Shown one piece after another: positions 9,060-18,319 of a DNA stretch of 64,000 bases. The notes under the pieces were generated by a model. It saw nothing but the letters and a program-made list of their open reading frames with translations. It was not told the DNA's origin and ran no database searches. Origin of the DNA: Pelagibacteraceae bacterium AG-410-N23 (GTDB lineage Bacteria; Pseudomonadota; Alphaproteobacteria; Pelagibacterales; Pelagibacteraceae); NCBI GenBank assembly GCA_003215055.1, contig QCKW01000002.1, forward strand, positions 37,501 to 101,500, written 5' to 3'. A program made the translations under genes and the position numbers. Position 1 is the stretch's first letter; the number at the start of each line of letters is the position of its first letter.

Positions 9060-10058
9060 TTACTTCTTTAATCCTTTAGGGCCGTAGTTAATTTTTTTTT
9101 TAAATGCAGAGTCTAACTTAATAATTGGTGTATAAAATCTATTCCCATTTTTTAAATTTTTTAAAATATTATTTCCCTTTTTATCTAAAACACGTTCAAT
9201 TAATAGCATATTCTTGTCAGTTGTGGATACTACAAGCCAGTTTTTGTCATGCCTAGAAATTAAGCCTGACATAAAAGGATGATTTGGTGTGTCACCCGAG
9301 TGAAGTTGCACTTTTTTAATTACCACCTCTTTGTTGTTATAAAAAGTCTTAGCACCTGAATATGGATCATCGAATGCATTTATAAATCTGAATATATCTT
9401 CTGATGAACTATTCCAATTGATCCATCCTGAAATTTTAGTATTAAGTCTTGGATTATACCTGCCAAGATAGTTTGGTTGTTCAAAGAGATTAAAAGAACT
9501 TCCTTTTTTTACTTTATTAATAAATTTTTCGTAAAAAACTAAAAGTTTTTGATATCTATAATTTTCAAAATCATTTGGTATTTTGCAATATGAAGGAAAT
9601 AATGAACTTTCGTACATTATAATTTTACCCCCATCGATTTTAGGTTCAATTAAGTGAGCTAATTGAGTATTAATTCTATCATTCCTAAGTATTTGCCAAG
9701 AAAAACCACCACCTCCCGCATCATAAGGAAGTCTAGAAGGATGAAAATTTATTAAATTATTTTTAAAAAAACTTATATCATTTTTTTTAAAAATCCATCT
9801 ACATCCAAAACTGATAAATAATGTTTCATTAATATTTACTTTTTTTGATATGAAGCTTTTAAATTTTTTATTAAAATCATTAAATATGTAGACTTCTTTT
9901 TTCTCATCAATCAACTTTTTTTGATCACTTGTAGTCACTATTAAATCCCTAAGATTTAATGAATTATTTATTTTACGTAGATCTGAGAAATTTTTGGAAA
10001 TTCCTAAAAAAACTACAGTTTTCAATCTTTTAATTGAGAATTTATTTTTTCTTACCAT
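9060..10058 (-). CDS. Formyltransferase-family protein, probable sugar N-formyltransferase
   Basis: 332 residues. The central region has NLINFHPSRLPYDAGGGG (near residue 100-118), containing the Asn and HPSxLP histidine, and later PKIDGGKIIMYE with the catalytic Asp: the N-H-D triad of 10-formyltetrahydrofolate-dependent formyltransferases. The C-terminal domain resembles the Fmt OB-like domain (INAFDDPYSGAKTFY). Housekeeping methionyl-tRNA formyltransferase is unlikely given the island context and divergent N-terminus. It lies 8 bases upstream of the WbpG gene and probably opens that operon. It likely formylates an amino sugar amine. Confidence 0.82.
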   Translation of the reverse strand: MVRKNKFSIKRLKTVVFLGISKNFSDLRKINNSLNLRDLIVTTSDQKKLIDEKKEVYIFNDFNKKFKSFISKKVNINETLFISFGCRWIFKKNDISFFKNNLINFHPSRLPYDAGGGGFSWQILRNDRINTQLAHLIEPKIDGGKIIMYESSLFPSYCKIPNDFENYRYQKLLVFYEKFINKVKKGSSFNLFEQPNYLGRYNPRLNTKISGWINWNSSSEDIFRFINAFDDPYSGAKTFYNNKEVVIKKVQLHSGDTPNHPFMSGLISRHDKNWLVVSTTDKNMLLIERVLDKKGNNILKNLKNGNRFYTPIIKLDSAFKKKINYGPKGLKK

Positions 10059-10253
10059 TCAAAAAATATTGATTAGTCTTAGTTACTCGTTAAAAATTAT
10101 GATCATTATCAACAGGTGTAGATATAGTATGTTTATCTTATAAACTCAATTAACAATAATTAAAGTAAAAAGGTATTTTTTTCTTTTTTTTATTATTTTC
10201 CGGCTTATTTTTATTATAAAAAGTTAAAATATATTATTAAATTTAATTAATTT

Positions 10254-12296
10254 ATGAAAAAAAAAATTACAGCTATAGTTCAGGCAAGAATTGGATCCTC
10301 AAGATTAAGGGGAAAAGTATTAAAAAAAATACTTAGAAAAGAGTCAATTATTCTTTTGCTTGAAAGGTTATCAAGAGCAAAACAAATAAGTAATATAGTA
10401 GTGGCAATTCCTAGAAATAAGGAAAATGATATTTTATATAAATTACTTAAAAAATATAAATATAATGTTTATCGAGGTAGTGAAAATGATGTTTTAAAAA
10501 GGTATTACGAATGTGCCAAAAAGTATAATGCTCAACATATTTTGAGAGTTACTGGTGATTGTCCTTTAGTTGACTCAAAATTGGTAGATGAAATTGCAAA
10601 TGTATATAAATTGAATAATTTTGATTATGTCTCTAATATCGAACAAAGAACTTATCCAGACGGAATGGATTTAGAATTTTTTAGTTTTAAAACTTTATCA
10701 AAAATCTATTCAAATGTTATTTCTAAAAATGATAAAGAACACGTCACAAAATATGTTTTAAGAACGAATATATTCAAAAAATATAATTATAAACTAAAAA
10801 ATGATGACTATTCTTTTTTAAGAATTACTCTGGATACAATTGATGATTTCCATTTAATTAAAAAGATATTTAAAAATTTTATAAATAATTCTTTTACCTT
10901 AAAAGATATAATTAATTTTTATAAAAAAAATAATAAAATATTTTTAAAAAACAAAAATAATTCAATCCAAAATGAAACTAGAAGTTTAATTGCAGGACAA
11001 AAACTTTGGTTAAGAGCAAAAAAATCAATTTCTGGAGGCAACATGCTTTTTTCTAAGAGGCCTGACTCTTTCTTGCCAAATAAATGGCCAAGTTATTTTA
11101 ATAAGGCTAAAGGATGCAATATTTATGATTTAGAGGGAAATAAATTTAATGATTTTAGCATAATGGGTATTGGCACTAATATTCTGGGTTATTCCAATAA
11201 ACTTGTAGATAAAGCTGTTTTAAAAAAGTTGTCTGATGGGAACATGTCCACATTAAATTGTCCAGAAGAGGTCGAGTTAGCAGAAAAATTGATACATATT
11301 CATCCATGGGCCGATCAAGTTAGATTTGCGAGATCAGGAGGAGAAGCAAATGCGATAGCAATTAGATTGGCTAGAGCATATTCTAAAAAAAGACAAAAAA
11401 TTGCATTTTGTGGTTATCATGGATGGCACGATTGGTATCTAGCTGCAAATTTACAAAGTAAAAAAAATTTAAATGAACATTTGTTGCCAGGTCTTAAAGC
11501 AGGAGGGGTCAATAAAGAATTAAAAAAAACTGTATTTCCATTTAGATATAATGATTTTAATGGTTTAAAAAAAATTATAGATAAAAATAAAGATATAGGC
11601 ATTATTAAAATGGAAGTAATAAGAAATGAAAAACCAAAAAATAATTTTTTAAAAAAAGTACGGAAACTCTCTTCTGATAAAAATATAGTTCTAATCTTTG
11701 ATGAATGTACTACTGGCTTTAGACAAAATTTTGGTGGTATACACAAACTTTTTAATGTTGAACCTGATATGATGATGTTAGGAAAAGCTTTAGGAAATGG
11801 ATATGCCATTACTGCTGTTTTAGGTAAAAAAAATATAATGGAAAGTATTAAAGATACATTTATTAGCAGTACTTTTTGGACTGAAAGAATTGGTCCCACG
11901 GCCGCATTAAAAACTTTAGAGGTTATGGAAAAATATAAGACCTGGAATTACATTACTTCACTTGGCAAATATGTAAAATATAATTGGAAAAAATTAGCAA
12001 AAAAACACAAGATTGATATTAAAGTTAATGGAATTGATGCTTTATGTTCATTTATTTTTTTAAGCTCAAATCATCAAGCTTATAAGACATTTATTACTCA
12101 AGAAATGTTGAAGCATAAAATATTAGCTACAACTACAATATATATTTCAATATCACATTCAAAACAAAAACTTAAAACTTATTTTTTAATACTAGATAGA
12201 TTATTTAAAATAATATCTAAATGTGAAAGAGGTGATGACATCTTCAGATATTTAGAAACAGATATTGCTGAGAGCAACTTTGCTAGATTAAATTAA
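10254..12296 (+). CDS. Fusion of SpsF/NeuA-like cytidylyltransferase and class III aminotransferase (GSA-aminomutase-like)
   Basis: 680 residues in two domains. Residues 1 to about 235 form a cytidylyltransferase: TAIVQARIGSSRLRGKVL holds the nucleotide loop, and RVTGDCPLVD the acidic metal site. After a lysine/asparagine-rich linker, residues about 245-660 match glutamate-1-semialdehyde aminotransferases: RSGGEANAIAIRLAR, FCGYHGWHDWY, LIFDECTTGFR, and PLP lysine K511 in LGKALGNGY. The aminotransferase would act on a sugar or keto acid and the first domain would activate a sugar as its CMP derivative. Separate genes for these two activities are common in polysaccharide loci; one chain implies linked steps. 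It is preceded by a 195-base divergent spacer. Confidence 0.88.
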   Translation: MKKKITAIVQARIGSSRLRGKVLKKILRKESIILLLERLSRAKQISNIVVAIPRNKENDILYKLLKKYKYNVYRGSENDVLKRYYECAKKYNAQHILRVTGDCPLVDSKLVDEIANVYKLNNFDYVSNIEQRTYPDGMDLEFFSFKTLSKIYSNVISKNDKEHVTKYVLRTNIFKKYNYKLKNDDYSFLRITLDTIDDFHLIKKIFKNFINNSFTLKDIINFYKKNNKIFLKNKNNSIQNETRSLIAGQKLWLRAKKSISGGNMLFSKRPDSFLPNKWPSYFNKAKGCNIYDLEGNKFNDFSIMGIGTNILGYSNKLVDKAVLKKLSDGNMSTLNCPEEVELAEKLIHIHPWADQVRFARSGGEANAIAIRLARAYSKKRQKIAFCGYHGWHDWYLAANLQSKKNLNEHLLPGLKAGGVNKELKKTVFPFRYNDFNGLKKIIDKNKDIGIIKMEVIRNEKPKNNFLKKVRKLSSDKNIVLIFDECTTGFRQNFGGIHKLFNVEPDMMMLGKALGNGYAITAVLGKKNIMESIKDTFISSTFWTERIGPTAALKTLEVMEKYKTWNYITSLGKYVKYNWKKLAKKHKIDIKVNGIDALCSFIFLSSNHQAYKTFITQEMLKHKILATTTIYISISHSKQKLKTYFLILDRLFKIISKCERGDDIFRYLETDIAESNFARLN

Positions 12297-12324
12297 ATGA
12301 TGTAGATAGTGTTACAAAACTTAA

Positions 12325-13698
12325 ATGAAACAATTTTTTTTAGTATCTAGATTTTCTGATGACATTTATAGTTACATAGTTAACCAATGTTACTTGGATA
12401 TAAAAAAAACAGACAAAAATATTATTGAAATAGAAAAGATAAAATTAAAAAGATTTCCAGATCTAAAATTTTTATTTTTTTGTCTTTTTTGTTTATTCAA
12501 AGGAGATTTTTTTAGAAAAGAAAAAATAATATTCTTAAAATTTCAAAATATTAATTTTGGGAAACATTTGCTATCATACACTTTTAGGAGTTATAAAAGT
12601 TACTTATCATCATTTACTTACTATTTCGCATTATTTAATAATATATATTTAGTTGCAAAATATTTTAAAACTGCTGATTATTATATTAATAACTATAAAT
12701 TTAAGTATGCATATTTAGATCATATAGAATATTTAAATGCAATTTTTTATCAAAAATTTGTAAATAAGAATATTAAAATTTACTCAAATAGATTTCCTAG
12801 GAGTATAATTAAAACTAAACAAAAAAATATTGAAAAACTTTTTGAGATAGAATTTAAGAAAAAATCCTATACAAAAAAACAATCTGATAAAATAATAAAA
12901 TCATCAAAAAAAATCTTTTCTTCTCTAAGAGATTATTTGCCCTGGATGTATTATACAAGATACAGCATTCTTAAAAATAAAGATTTAAAAAAATATGAAT
13001 ATATAATTTATGCACATTCTTTTACAGATAGTCAGCTGGAGCATAAATATGATGGGTTTATAAATACACTAGAGTGGCTTACTTTTACTGTAAATGAACT
13101 AAAAAAAAAAAATAAAAATTTTATAATTAAAGCTCACCCAAACTTTTATATGAAATCAAAAATTAAAGGAATATATGAGGTCGCTGCTTGGGATAAAAAA
13201 ATTTACGACAAGTTTATTAAGAACCTTGTTGATGATAAAAGAATACTAATACTTGATAAACCAATTTTAAATTATGATGTAGCCACAAGACTTAATAAAA
13301 AATGTATTGTGATAACTAAACACGGTAGTGCACAGCTTGAAATGGTTTACCACAATTTTAAAGTGATTACCTCAAAAAGTAATTTCATTAATTCTAAATA
13401 TTCTATTACAAATACGTGGAGTAATAAATTTGAGTATAAAGATTTATTGAAAAAGGATTGGGATGCATTGAAATTTGCAAAAAAAAAAAATTTCTATTCT
13501 GTAATGGAAAATCTATTTATGGATGAAAATAAAGCTTATGGAAAAAATCATTACTTAAATGCACTTAAAAGCTATATGTTCAAATTAAAATTGATCTCAA
13601 AAAATTCATCTTATGAAGAGATGATTTTTAAATTTAATAAAATAAAAAATAAAGACGATGTTTGGAAAAAAATTGATTTACCTATAAAGGAAGTTTAA
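12325..13698 (+). CDS. Capsule-type glycosyltransferase-like protein (HP and S motifs)
   Basis: 457 residues, no close family recognised with certainty. The C-terminal half shows IIKAHPNFY (near residue 272) and TKHGSAQLEMVYHNFKVI (near residue 331), the HP and serine-containing nucleotide-binding motifs found in CMP-sugar and KpsC/KpsS-type capsule transferases with GT-B folds. The N-terminal half is lysine/aromatic rich with no clear motif. It lies 28 bases after the cytidylyltransferase fusion on the same strand, so it may use the CMP-sugar that the fusion makes. Two uninterrupted runs of 12 adenines occur in its coding sequence (13101-13112 and 13479-13490). Confidence 0.6.
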   Translation: MKQFFLVSRFSDDIYSYIVNQCYLDIKKTDKNIIEIEKIKLKRFPDLKFLFFCLFCLFKGDFFRKEKIIFLKFQNINFGKHLLSYTFRSYKSYLSSFTYYFALFNNIYLVAKYFKTADYYINNYKFKYAYLDHIEYLNAIFYQKFVNKNIKIYSNRFPRSIIKTKQKNIEKLFEIEFKKKSYTKKQSDKIIKSSKKIFSSLRDYLPWMYYTRYSILKNKDLKKYEYIIYAHSFTDSQLEHKYDGFINTLEWLTFTVNELKKKNKNFIIKAHPNFYMKSKIKGIYEVAAWDKKIYDKFIKNLVDDKRILILDKPILNYDVATRLNKKCIVITKHGSAQLEMVYHNFKVITSKSNFINSKYSITNTWSNKFEYKDLLKKDWDALKFAKKKNFYSVMENLFMDENKAYGKNHYLNALKSYMFKLKLISKNSSYEEMIFKFNKIKNKDDVWKKIDLPIKEV

Positions 13699-13709
13699 AT
13701 TTAATTTAT

Positions 13710-14651
13710 CTAATACGGCAACTTTTCTAAAAAAAAATACAATCTTCTAAGTTGGTGAATTCTAGGAATAATTAGTTTTTTTTTATTTTTTATTGAATAT
13801 ATGAGTTTTTTAATTCCTGGTTTAAATTTATTTAATCGATTTTCATTAATTAATAGTTTTTTTTTATTGTTTTTAAATTCATAGAGACATTCTAGTTTAT
13901 TAAAATAGTAATTTTTTTTACCAATCTTTATTTTAGATTCTATAAATCCAGAAACATCATATTCTAGTTTTATGAAATTAGATTTTCTATTTTTACTGAA
14001 ATAAAAGAAATATTGTTTATTTTTTTTTTGAAAACTCAAAATTTTCTTGTTAAATAAAAAAGAAAAAAAATCAATCCAGTGAGAAGTTAAATGAAATCTA
14101 ATATTTTTTTTTAATCTCTTATCGAAGTTTTTAATTAAAAAATTTTTCTTTTCAGGAATAAAAGTCTGAAATAAAGGTCTTTTGTTCTTTATCTTATTTT
14201 TTAAAAATTCTACAGATTGAAAATATCTCCTATTGTAAAGAACGTATACTTTTTTGTTAAATTTTTTTGAAAGTTTATAAATTTGATTTAATTTTTTTGA
14301 ACTTAGAGCAATAGGCTTCTCAACAAAGATAGGTCTTTTAGTTAATTTTATGATTTTAGAAATTTTCTTTTCTATGATGTTCCAAGGCAAAAAAACAAAA
14401 ACACAATTAAATTTTTTATCATTTAGTGCTTTCTCGATATCAATATAATGATTTTTAATTTTGTATTTATCTATTTTTTTTTGGTATTTATTTAAATTTC
14501 TAACACAGACACCTTCTATGTTGATGTTGTAATAATCCATTACTCTGGCATATTCTAAAGCCTGTGTTCCAAAACCAATAAATAAAGGTTTAATTTTAGT
14601 TTTAGCTTTTTTCGTAGAACTCACCCCATTTTTTTGCGAATTCATTTCCAC
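13710..14651 (-). CDS. Gfo/Idh/MocA-family oxidoreductase
   Basis: 313 residues. The N-terminal Rossmann domain reads PLFIGFGTQALEYARVMDYY, and FVEKPIALS holds the EKP motif that is near the active site of Gfo/Idh/MocA NAD(P)-dependent sugar dehydrogenases. The C-terminal half is shorter and very lysine-rich. From ATG 14651 it overlaps the upstream SPASM radical SAM gene by 50 bases; a GTG at 14624 would cut the overlap to 23 bases and remove a poorly conserved leader, and may be the true start. Coupling to the radical SAM gene suggests both act on one sugar intermediate. Confidence 0.78.
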   Translation of the reverse strand: MEMNSQKNGVSSTKKAKTKIKPLFIGFGTQALEYARVMDYYNINIEGVCVRNLNKYQKKIDKYKIKNHYIDIEKALNDKKFNCVFVFLPWNIIEKKISKIIKLTKRPIFVEKPIALSSKKLNQIYKLSKKFNKKVYVLYNRRYFQSVEFLKNKIKNKRPLFQTFIPEKKNFLIKNFDKRLKKNIRFHLTSHWIDFFSFLFNKKILSFQKKNKQYFFYFSKNRKSNFIKLEYDVSGFIESKIKIGKKNYYFNKLECLYEFKNNKKKLLINENRLNKFKPGIKKLIYSIKNKKKLIIPRIHQLRRLYFFLEKLPY

Positions 14652-15495
14652 TTAAAAGACCATCAACATCACATTCGTTACATGGAGAATGAGATCTATC
14701 TCCTTTTAATAAACTTTTTCTTACCTCATGAAAAATTTTCTTTTCCCAAACATCTATTATTTTTTCCTTTTTTAAGTTTCCTACAACAAGTTTTTTTTTC
14801 CAATCATCTGGGCATATCAAACAATCACCATTATAGTCGACGAAAAGAGTATACATTGGATAGTTACAACTTCTTTTAAGCGGCAAACTTTTTTCTTGCT
14901 TAAGACCAAATCTTTCATAATCAACTGATCCAGCTCTATTGTTTATATTTAAACCAAAATTCATTTTTTTTCCTAAATTTCTTGGTCTTATTTTAAATTG
15001 ATCATCATTTAATTTTAAATCTTTTTTTAGATTTTCTAAATAATCATAAGTTCTTTTGTTTGTGTATAAACTCACAAATAAATAATCCAATCCATTATCA
15101 AAGATTTCTTTTGTATTTTCATTCTTCAGATAATCTCCATTTGTGATTATTTCACTTCTAGCTTTAGGAAGAGTATTTTTTATTTTTTTTATTATTTCAT
15201 TTATTTGACTATGCATAAATGGTTCACTAAAACCAGAAAATGCCAGTCTACCTGTGTAATCTAATTTTTTTAATTGCATTAAAATATTTTCAAAAAAATC
15301 CATTTCAAATTCCTCATCAAGATTTGGCCAAATTTCTTCATCAACTCTCGGGCAGAAAGCACATCGTCTACTGCAAGAACCGTGTAAATTAAATTCGATT
15401 ATTGAAAATAAAGGATATTTTGATTTCGCAAATTTTTTAATATATTGCTCATGAAATTTATCTACAGTTATTTTTTTTATTTCTACTTTTTCCAT
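14602..15495 (-). CDS. Radical SAM protein with SPASM/twitch-like C-terminus
   Basis: 297 residues. The radical SAM motif is CSRRCAFCPRVD (near residues 41-48, CxxxCxxC). The C-terminal region carries extra cysteines in RSCNYPMY, GDCLICPDDW and SPCNECDVDG, the pattern of a SPASM or twitch domain that binds auxiliary Fe-S clusters. Members oxidise peptides or dehydrogenate sugars and cyclitols. The neighbours are a Gfo/Idh oxidoreductase, overlapping at its 3' end, and an AsnB-type amidotransferase upstream, with no peptide precursor seen, which favours a sugar substrate. No cobalamin-binding domain is present. Confidence 0.85.
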   Translation of the reverse strand: MEKVEIKKITVDKFHEQYIKKFAKSKYPLFSIIEFNLHGSCSRRCAFCPRVDEEIWPNLDEEFEMDFFENILMQLKKLDYTGRLAFSGFSEPFMHSQINEIIKKIKNTLPKARSEIITNGDYLKNENTKEIFDNGLDYLFVSLYTNKRTYDYLENLKKDLKLNDDQFKIRPRNLGKKMNFGLNINNRAGSVDYERFGLKQEKSLPLKRSCNYPMYTLFVDYNGDCLICPDDWKKKLVVGNLKKEKIIDVWEKKIFHEVRKSLLKGDRSHSPCNECDVDGLLSGNEFAKKWGEFYEKS

Positions 15496-15534
15496 GTGAT
15501 AAACTTAATTTTTAAATTCATTTTAATTTTCATA

Positions 15535-17385
15535 TCAATTTTTGAGTATTTGTGAAACCCATAATTCTGAAATTAATATCTGAAATAACAGATAGCTATT
15601 GAAATGTTGATCATATTTTAAGAAATTATTATAATAATTTATAATAGATTTCTTGCTAAAAATGCCTTGAGAATTAAATGAACTTGAATTTATTAAATCT
15701 AAGAAGATATTTTTAAGTGGACCTTTTAACCATTTAGATTGTGGATCAGCGATAGTTCTTTTATTTAAATAAAGAATTTTCTTATCAACATATTTTCTAA
15801 ATGGATATTTCATGATTATTCTTTGTTGACCTAATAAAAGTTTATGTTTTGATTGAATTTGTAAAGACTCTTCAACAACTTTGTGATCTAAAAATGGAAC
15901 TCTTGTTTCTATAGAATTATACATTGATGCTCTATCAGCATACTTAAGTGATCTAGGCAATTTTAAAAAAAATAAGTCAGCGTATTGGGAATTTCTTAGA
16001 TGACTTTTAAATGGTTTTAAAATTTTTAATTTTGAATCTAAATTTAGAAACTCTTTATTAAATAAAGCATTATTCTTATATTCACTACCATCAATAGTAG
16101 CCCCACCAGGATGCCTCATATAAGAAAAAGCACCCTTAATAAATTGATTATTGGTAATTGTTTCGTTTTTTATTTGGTCTAAATATCTGAAAAATTTATT
16201 TTTATTTTTTTTACATCTTTTTTCTTTTTGAAGGTCTAAATACCAAGGAATTATATGATAGCTATAACCAGCACCAATTTCATCTCCTCCAGATCCATCA
16301 AGAACAACTTTACAGTAATTTTTATAAGTATCATAAAGAAAATGTTGAGATAAAACTCTTAAAGAGGAGAAGGGTTCAAATTCTCTTTTTAAAACTTTTA
16401 ACAAATAATCTTCAATTTTACTTTCTTTTAAAATCGATGAATAATTATTTAAATTTGTGCTTTTTGAAATTAGTTTAGCATAATCCAATTCACTATATTT
16501 TTTATCTTCAAAATCGAAAGTAAATGAATCATATTTTTTTTTATTATAGTTACTAATTGCAGCTAGCACAGCAGAATCCACTCCCCCAGATAAGTGAATT
16601 CCAGCTCTTACATCGAACTGATTATGATCTTTGAATGAGTTCTGAAGTTTTGTTTTAAAATTTTTTACTTCATTATGGAAAGTATCTTTTTTATCCTCAT
16701 CGATAAAATTTTCGATATGGTAATATTTTTTCTCAACAATATTTCCATTTGAAAATTCAATAAAATGTGATGCTTTAACTTGATGAATATTTTCAAACCA
16801 TGTTTGATCATTTGAATTTACTAATCCTTGTGTAAAATATTTATGAGCTTCATTGATATTAATTTTTTTTTTATAATTTCCAGTCTTTACTAAAGGATTA
16901 AGCTCTGAACAAAAATAAATCTTTTTTAAATTTTTTTCATATCTAAAATACAAGGGTTTTATTCCAAATCTATCTCTAATAAGAAAAACTTTATTTAAGT
17001 TTTCATCTATTATACATATTGAAAACATACCTTTAATTTTATCTAAAAATTTTATTCCAAATTTTTCATATAGATGAATTAATACCTCTCCATCCCCATT
17101 AGACTTAAAATGAACATTCTTAAAGTAAGTTGTTTTCAGGTCTTTGTAGTTATAAATTTCACCGTTATATATTATTTGTATCTTTTTGTTTTTTGAAAAA
17201 AACGGCTGATTTGATTTTGAAGTTAGATCAATAATCTTTAGTCTGACAAAGCCAAATATCCCTATATCATTTTGAAAAGTTGTTCTTTGATCTGGTCCTC
17301 GGTGAATAATCTCATCCACCATATTTTCAATATCTTTTTTGTCGTTATCTTGATTAAATGGAACTATTCCAGCTATGCCACACAT
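15535..17385 (-). CDS. asnB: Asparagine synthetase-family glutamine amidotransferase
   Basis: 616 residues, full length for AsnB. The N-terminal glutaminase domain starts MCGIAGI with catalytic Cys2, followed by HRGPDQ and NGEIYNY. The ATP pyrophosphatase domain has LSGGVDSA near residue 263, and DGSGGDE, SIETRVPFLDH later. All key residues look intact. It may make asparagine, but in O-antigen and capsule islands AsnB paralogues amidate uronic acids or other carboxylates. The SPASM radical SAM gene lies downstream on the same strand (39-base gap) and the methyltransferase-like gene upstream (9-base gap). I infer a carbohydrate amidation role. Confidence 0.88.
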   Translation of the reverse strand: MCGIAGIVPFNQDNDKKDIENMVDEIIHRGPDQRTTFQNDIGIFGFVRLKIIDLTSKSNQPFFSKNKKIQIIYNGEIYNYKDLKTTYFKNVHFKSNGDGEVLIHLYEKFGIKFLDKIKGMFSICIIDENLNKVFLIRDRFGIKPLYFRYEKNLKKIYFCSELNPLVKTGNYKKKININEAHKYFTQGLVNSNDQTWFENIHQVKASHFIEFSNGNIVEKKYYHIENFIDEDKKDTFHNEVKNFKTKLQNSFKDHNQFDVRAGIHLSGGVDSAVLAAISNYNKKKYDSFTFDFEDKKYSELDYAKLISKSTNLNNYSSILKESKIEDYLLKVLKREFEPFSSLRVLSQHFLYDTYKNYCKVVLDGSGGDEIGAGYSYHIIPWYLDLQKEKRCKKNKNKFFRYLDQIKNETITNNQFIKGAFSYMRHPGGATIDGSEYKNNALFNKEFLNLDSKLKILKPFKSHLRNSQYADLFFLKLPRSLKYADRASMYNSIETRVPFLDHKVVEESLQIQSKHKLLLGQQRIIMKYPFRKYVDKKILYLNKRTIADPQSKWLKGPLKNIFLDLINSSSFNSQGIFSKKSIINYYNNFLKYDQHFNSYLLFQILISELWVSQILKN

Positions 17386-17394
17386 TAATTTTTT

Positions 17395-18252
17395 TTAATA
17401 AAATTCAAAACCTAATTTATTTAGTTTACCTAATTTTTTTTCAACCAAGCTAATAATAGTTATATCTCCATTTCTATCCCAATGATATTTGTATTTCCTT
17501 TTTAGATTGTTCTTCAAAAATCTCACATTGTTTACCCTTCCATCAACTAAAATCTTGGTACCAGGCAATAAAGTACTTTCTAAATAAATTATATCAGCTG
17601 AAATAGGTGTTCTTTCCAAACACCCAAAAGAAATATTATTTATATTTCCTGATGGATCCAATGGATGGGGTCCATCTAAGTAAATAAACTCAGGATTTAT
17701 ATCAGGGATATTTTTGTAAACATGACATACCTGATTGTTAATTAATTTGATTTCAACTTCACTGTGATGAAACTCAACAAATTCCTTTAAATAATCTGGT
17801 AAATTTTTTTTAGTTTCTTCAATCCATTTTTTGGATGCATCTACTGAGAAAACTTTAAACATTTTTGAATTTCTAATTTTGTCTGTATTATTTTTATTAA
17901 ATTCTTTTTTGTTATCATATAATGCTTTTGCAATAATAATTGTGCTATAGCCAACTCCAAATTCTAGTACAGTAAAAGGTTTGTTTTTATCTATTAAATC
18001 GTAAATTCTCGCAAGATCAATTATTTCTGGATTATACTTTTCTGTTAAATTTAAAACTGGGTCAAAAACTTTTTCATTTTTTATTTTTTTGTCCATATTA
18101 ATTTTAAGAAGTTCATATAAATTTTTTTTGACAAAAATATTTCTTAATCTTCTCTCAGTAAATATTTTATAAAAAAATAAAGAAATTTTTCTTATTAACC
18201 AGTATTTATCGTAGAAAACATAGTATAAAAAAGTTTTTATTTTAAAGTACAT
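17395..18252 (-). CDS. SAM-dependent methyltransferase-like protein
   Basis: 285 residues. A class I methyltransferase motif is present in TVLEFGVGYSTIIIAKAL (near residue 94), with FKVFSVDASKKW as the second acidic strand and PEFIYLDGPHPLD as motif III-like. The first 60 residues are basic and aromatic and might contact the membrane. The family is common in polysaccharide and glycan loci but poorly characterised; catalysis is not proven by the sequence. It is first in a minus-strand run with asnB, the SPASM radical SAM gene and the Gfo/Idh gene, and divergent from the FMN oxidase across a 67-base spacer. Confidence 0.65.
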   Translation of the reverse strand: MYFKIKTFLYYVFYDKYWLIRKISLFFYKIFTERRLRNIFVKKNLYELLKINMDKKIKNEKVFDPVLNLTEKYNPEIIDLARIYDLIDKNKPFTVLEFGVGYSTIIIAKALYDNKKEFNKNNTDKIRNSKMFKVFSVDASKKWIEETKKNLPDYLKEFVEFHHSEVEIKLINNQVCHVYKNIPDINPEFIYLDGPHPLDPSGNINNISFGCLERTPISADIIYLESTLLPGTKILVDGRVNNVRFLKNNLKRKYKYHWDRNGDITIISLVEKKLGKLNKLGFEFY

Positions 18253-18319
18253 AATTAGTGCTAGACATTTAATATTTATTAAAATAATAACAGTTATATA
18301 ATTTCTTTCAAATATAACA

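Noticed and set aside
11417-11899. 160-codon minus-strand frame inside the cytidylyltransferase-aminotransferase gene
   Set aside because: It is a shadow of a well-conserved aminotransferase domain on the other strand.
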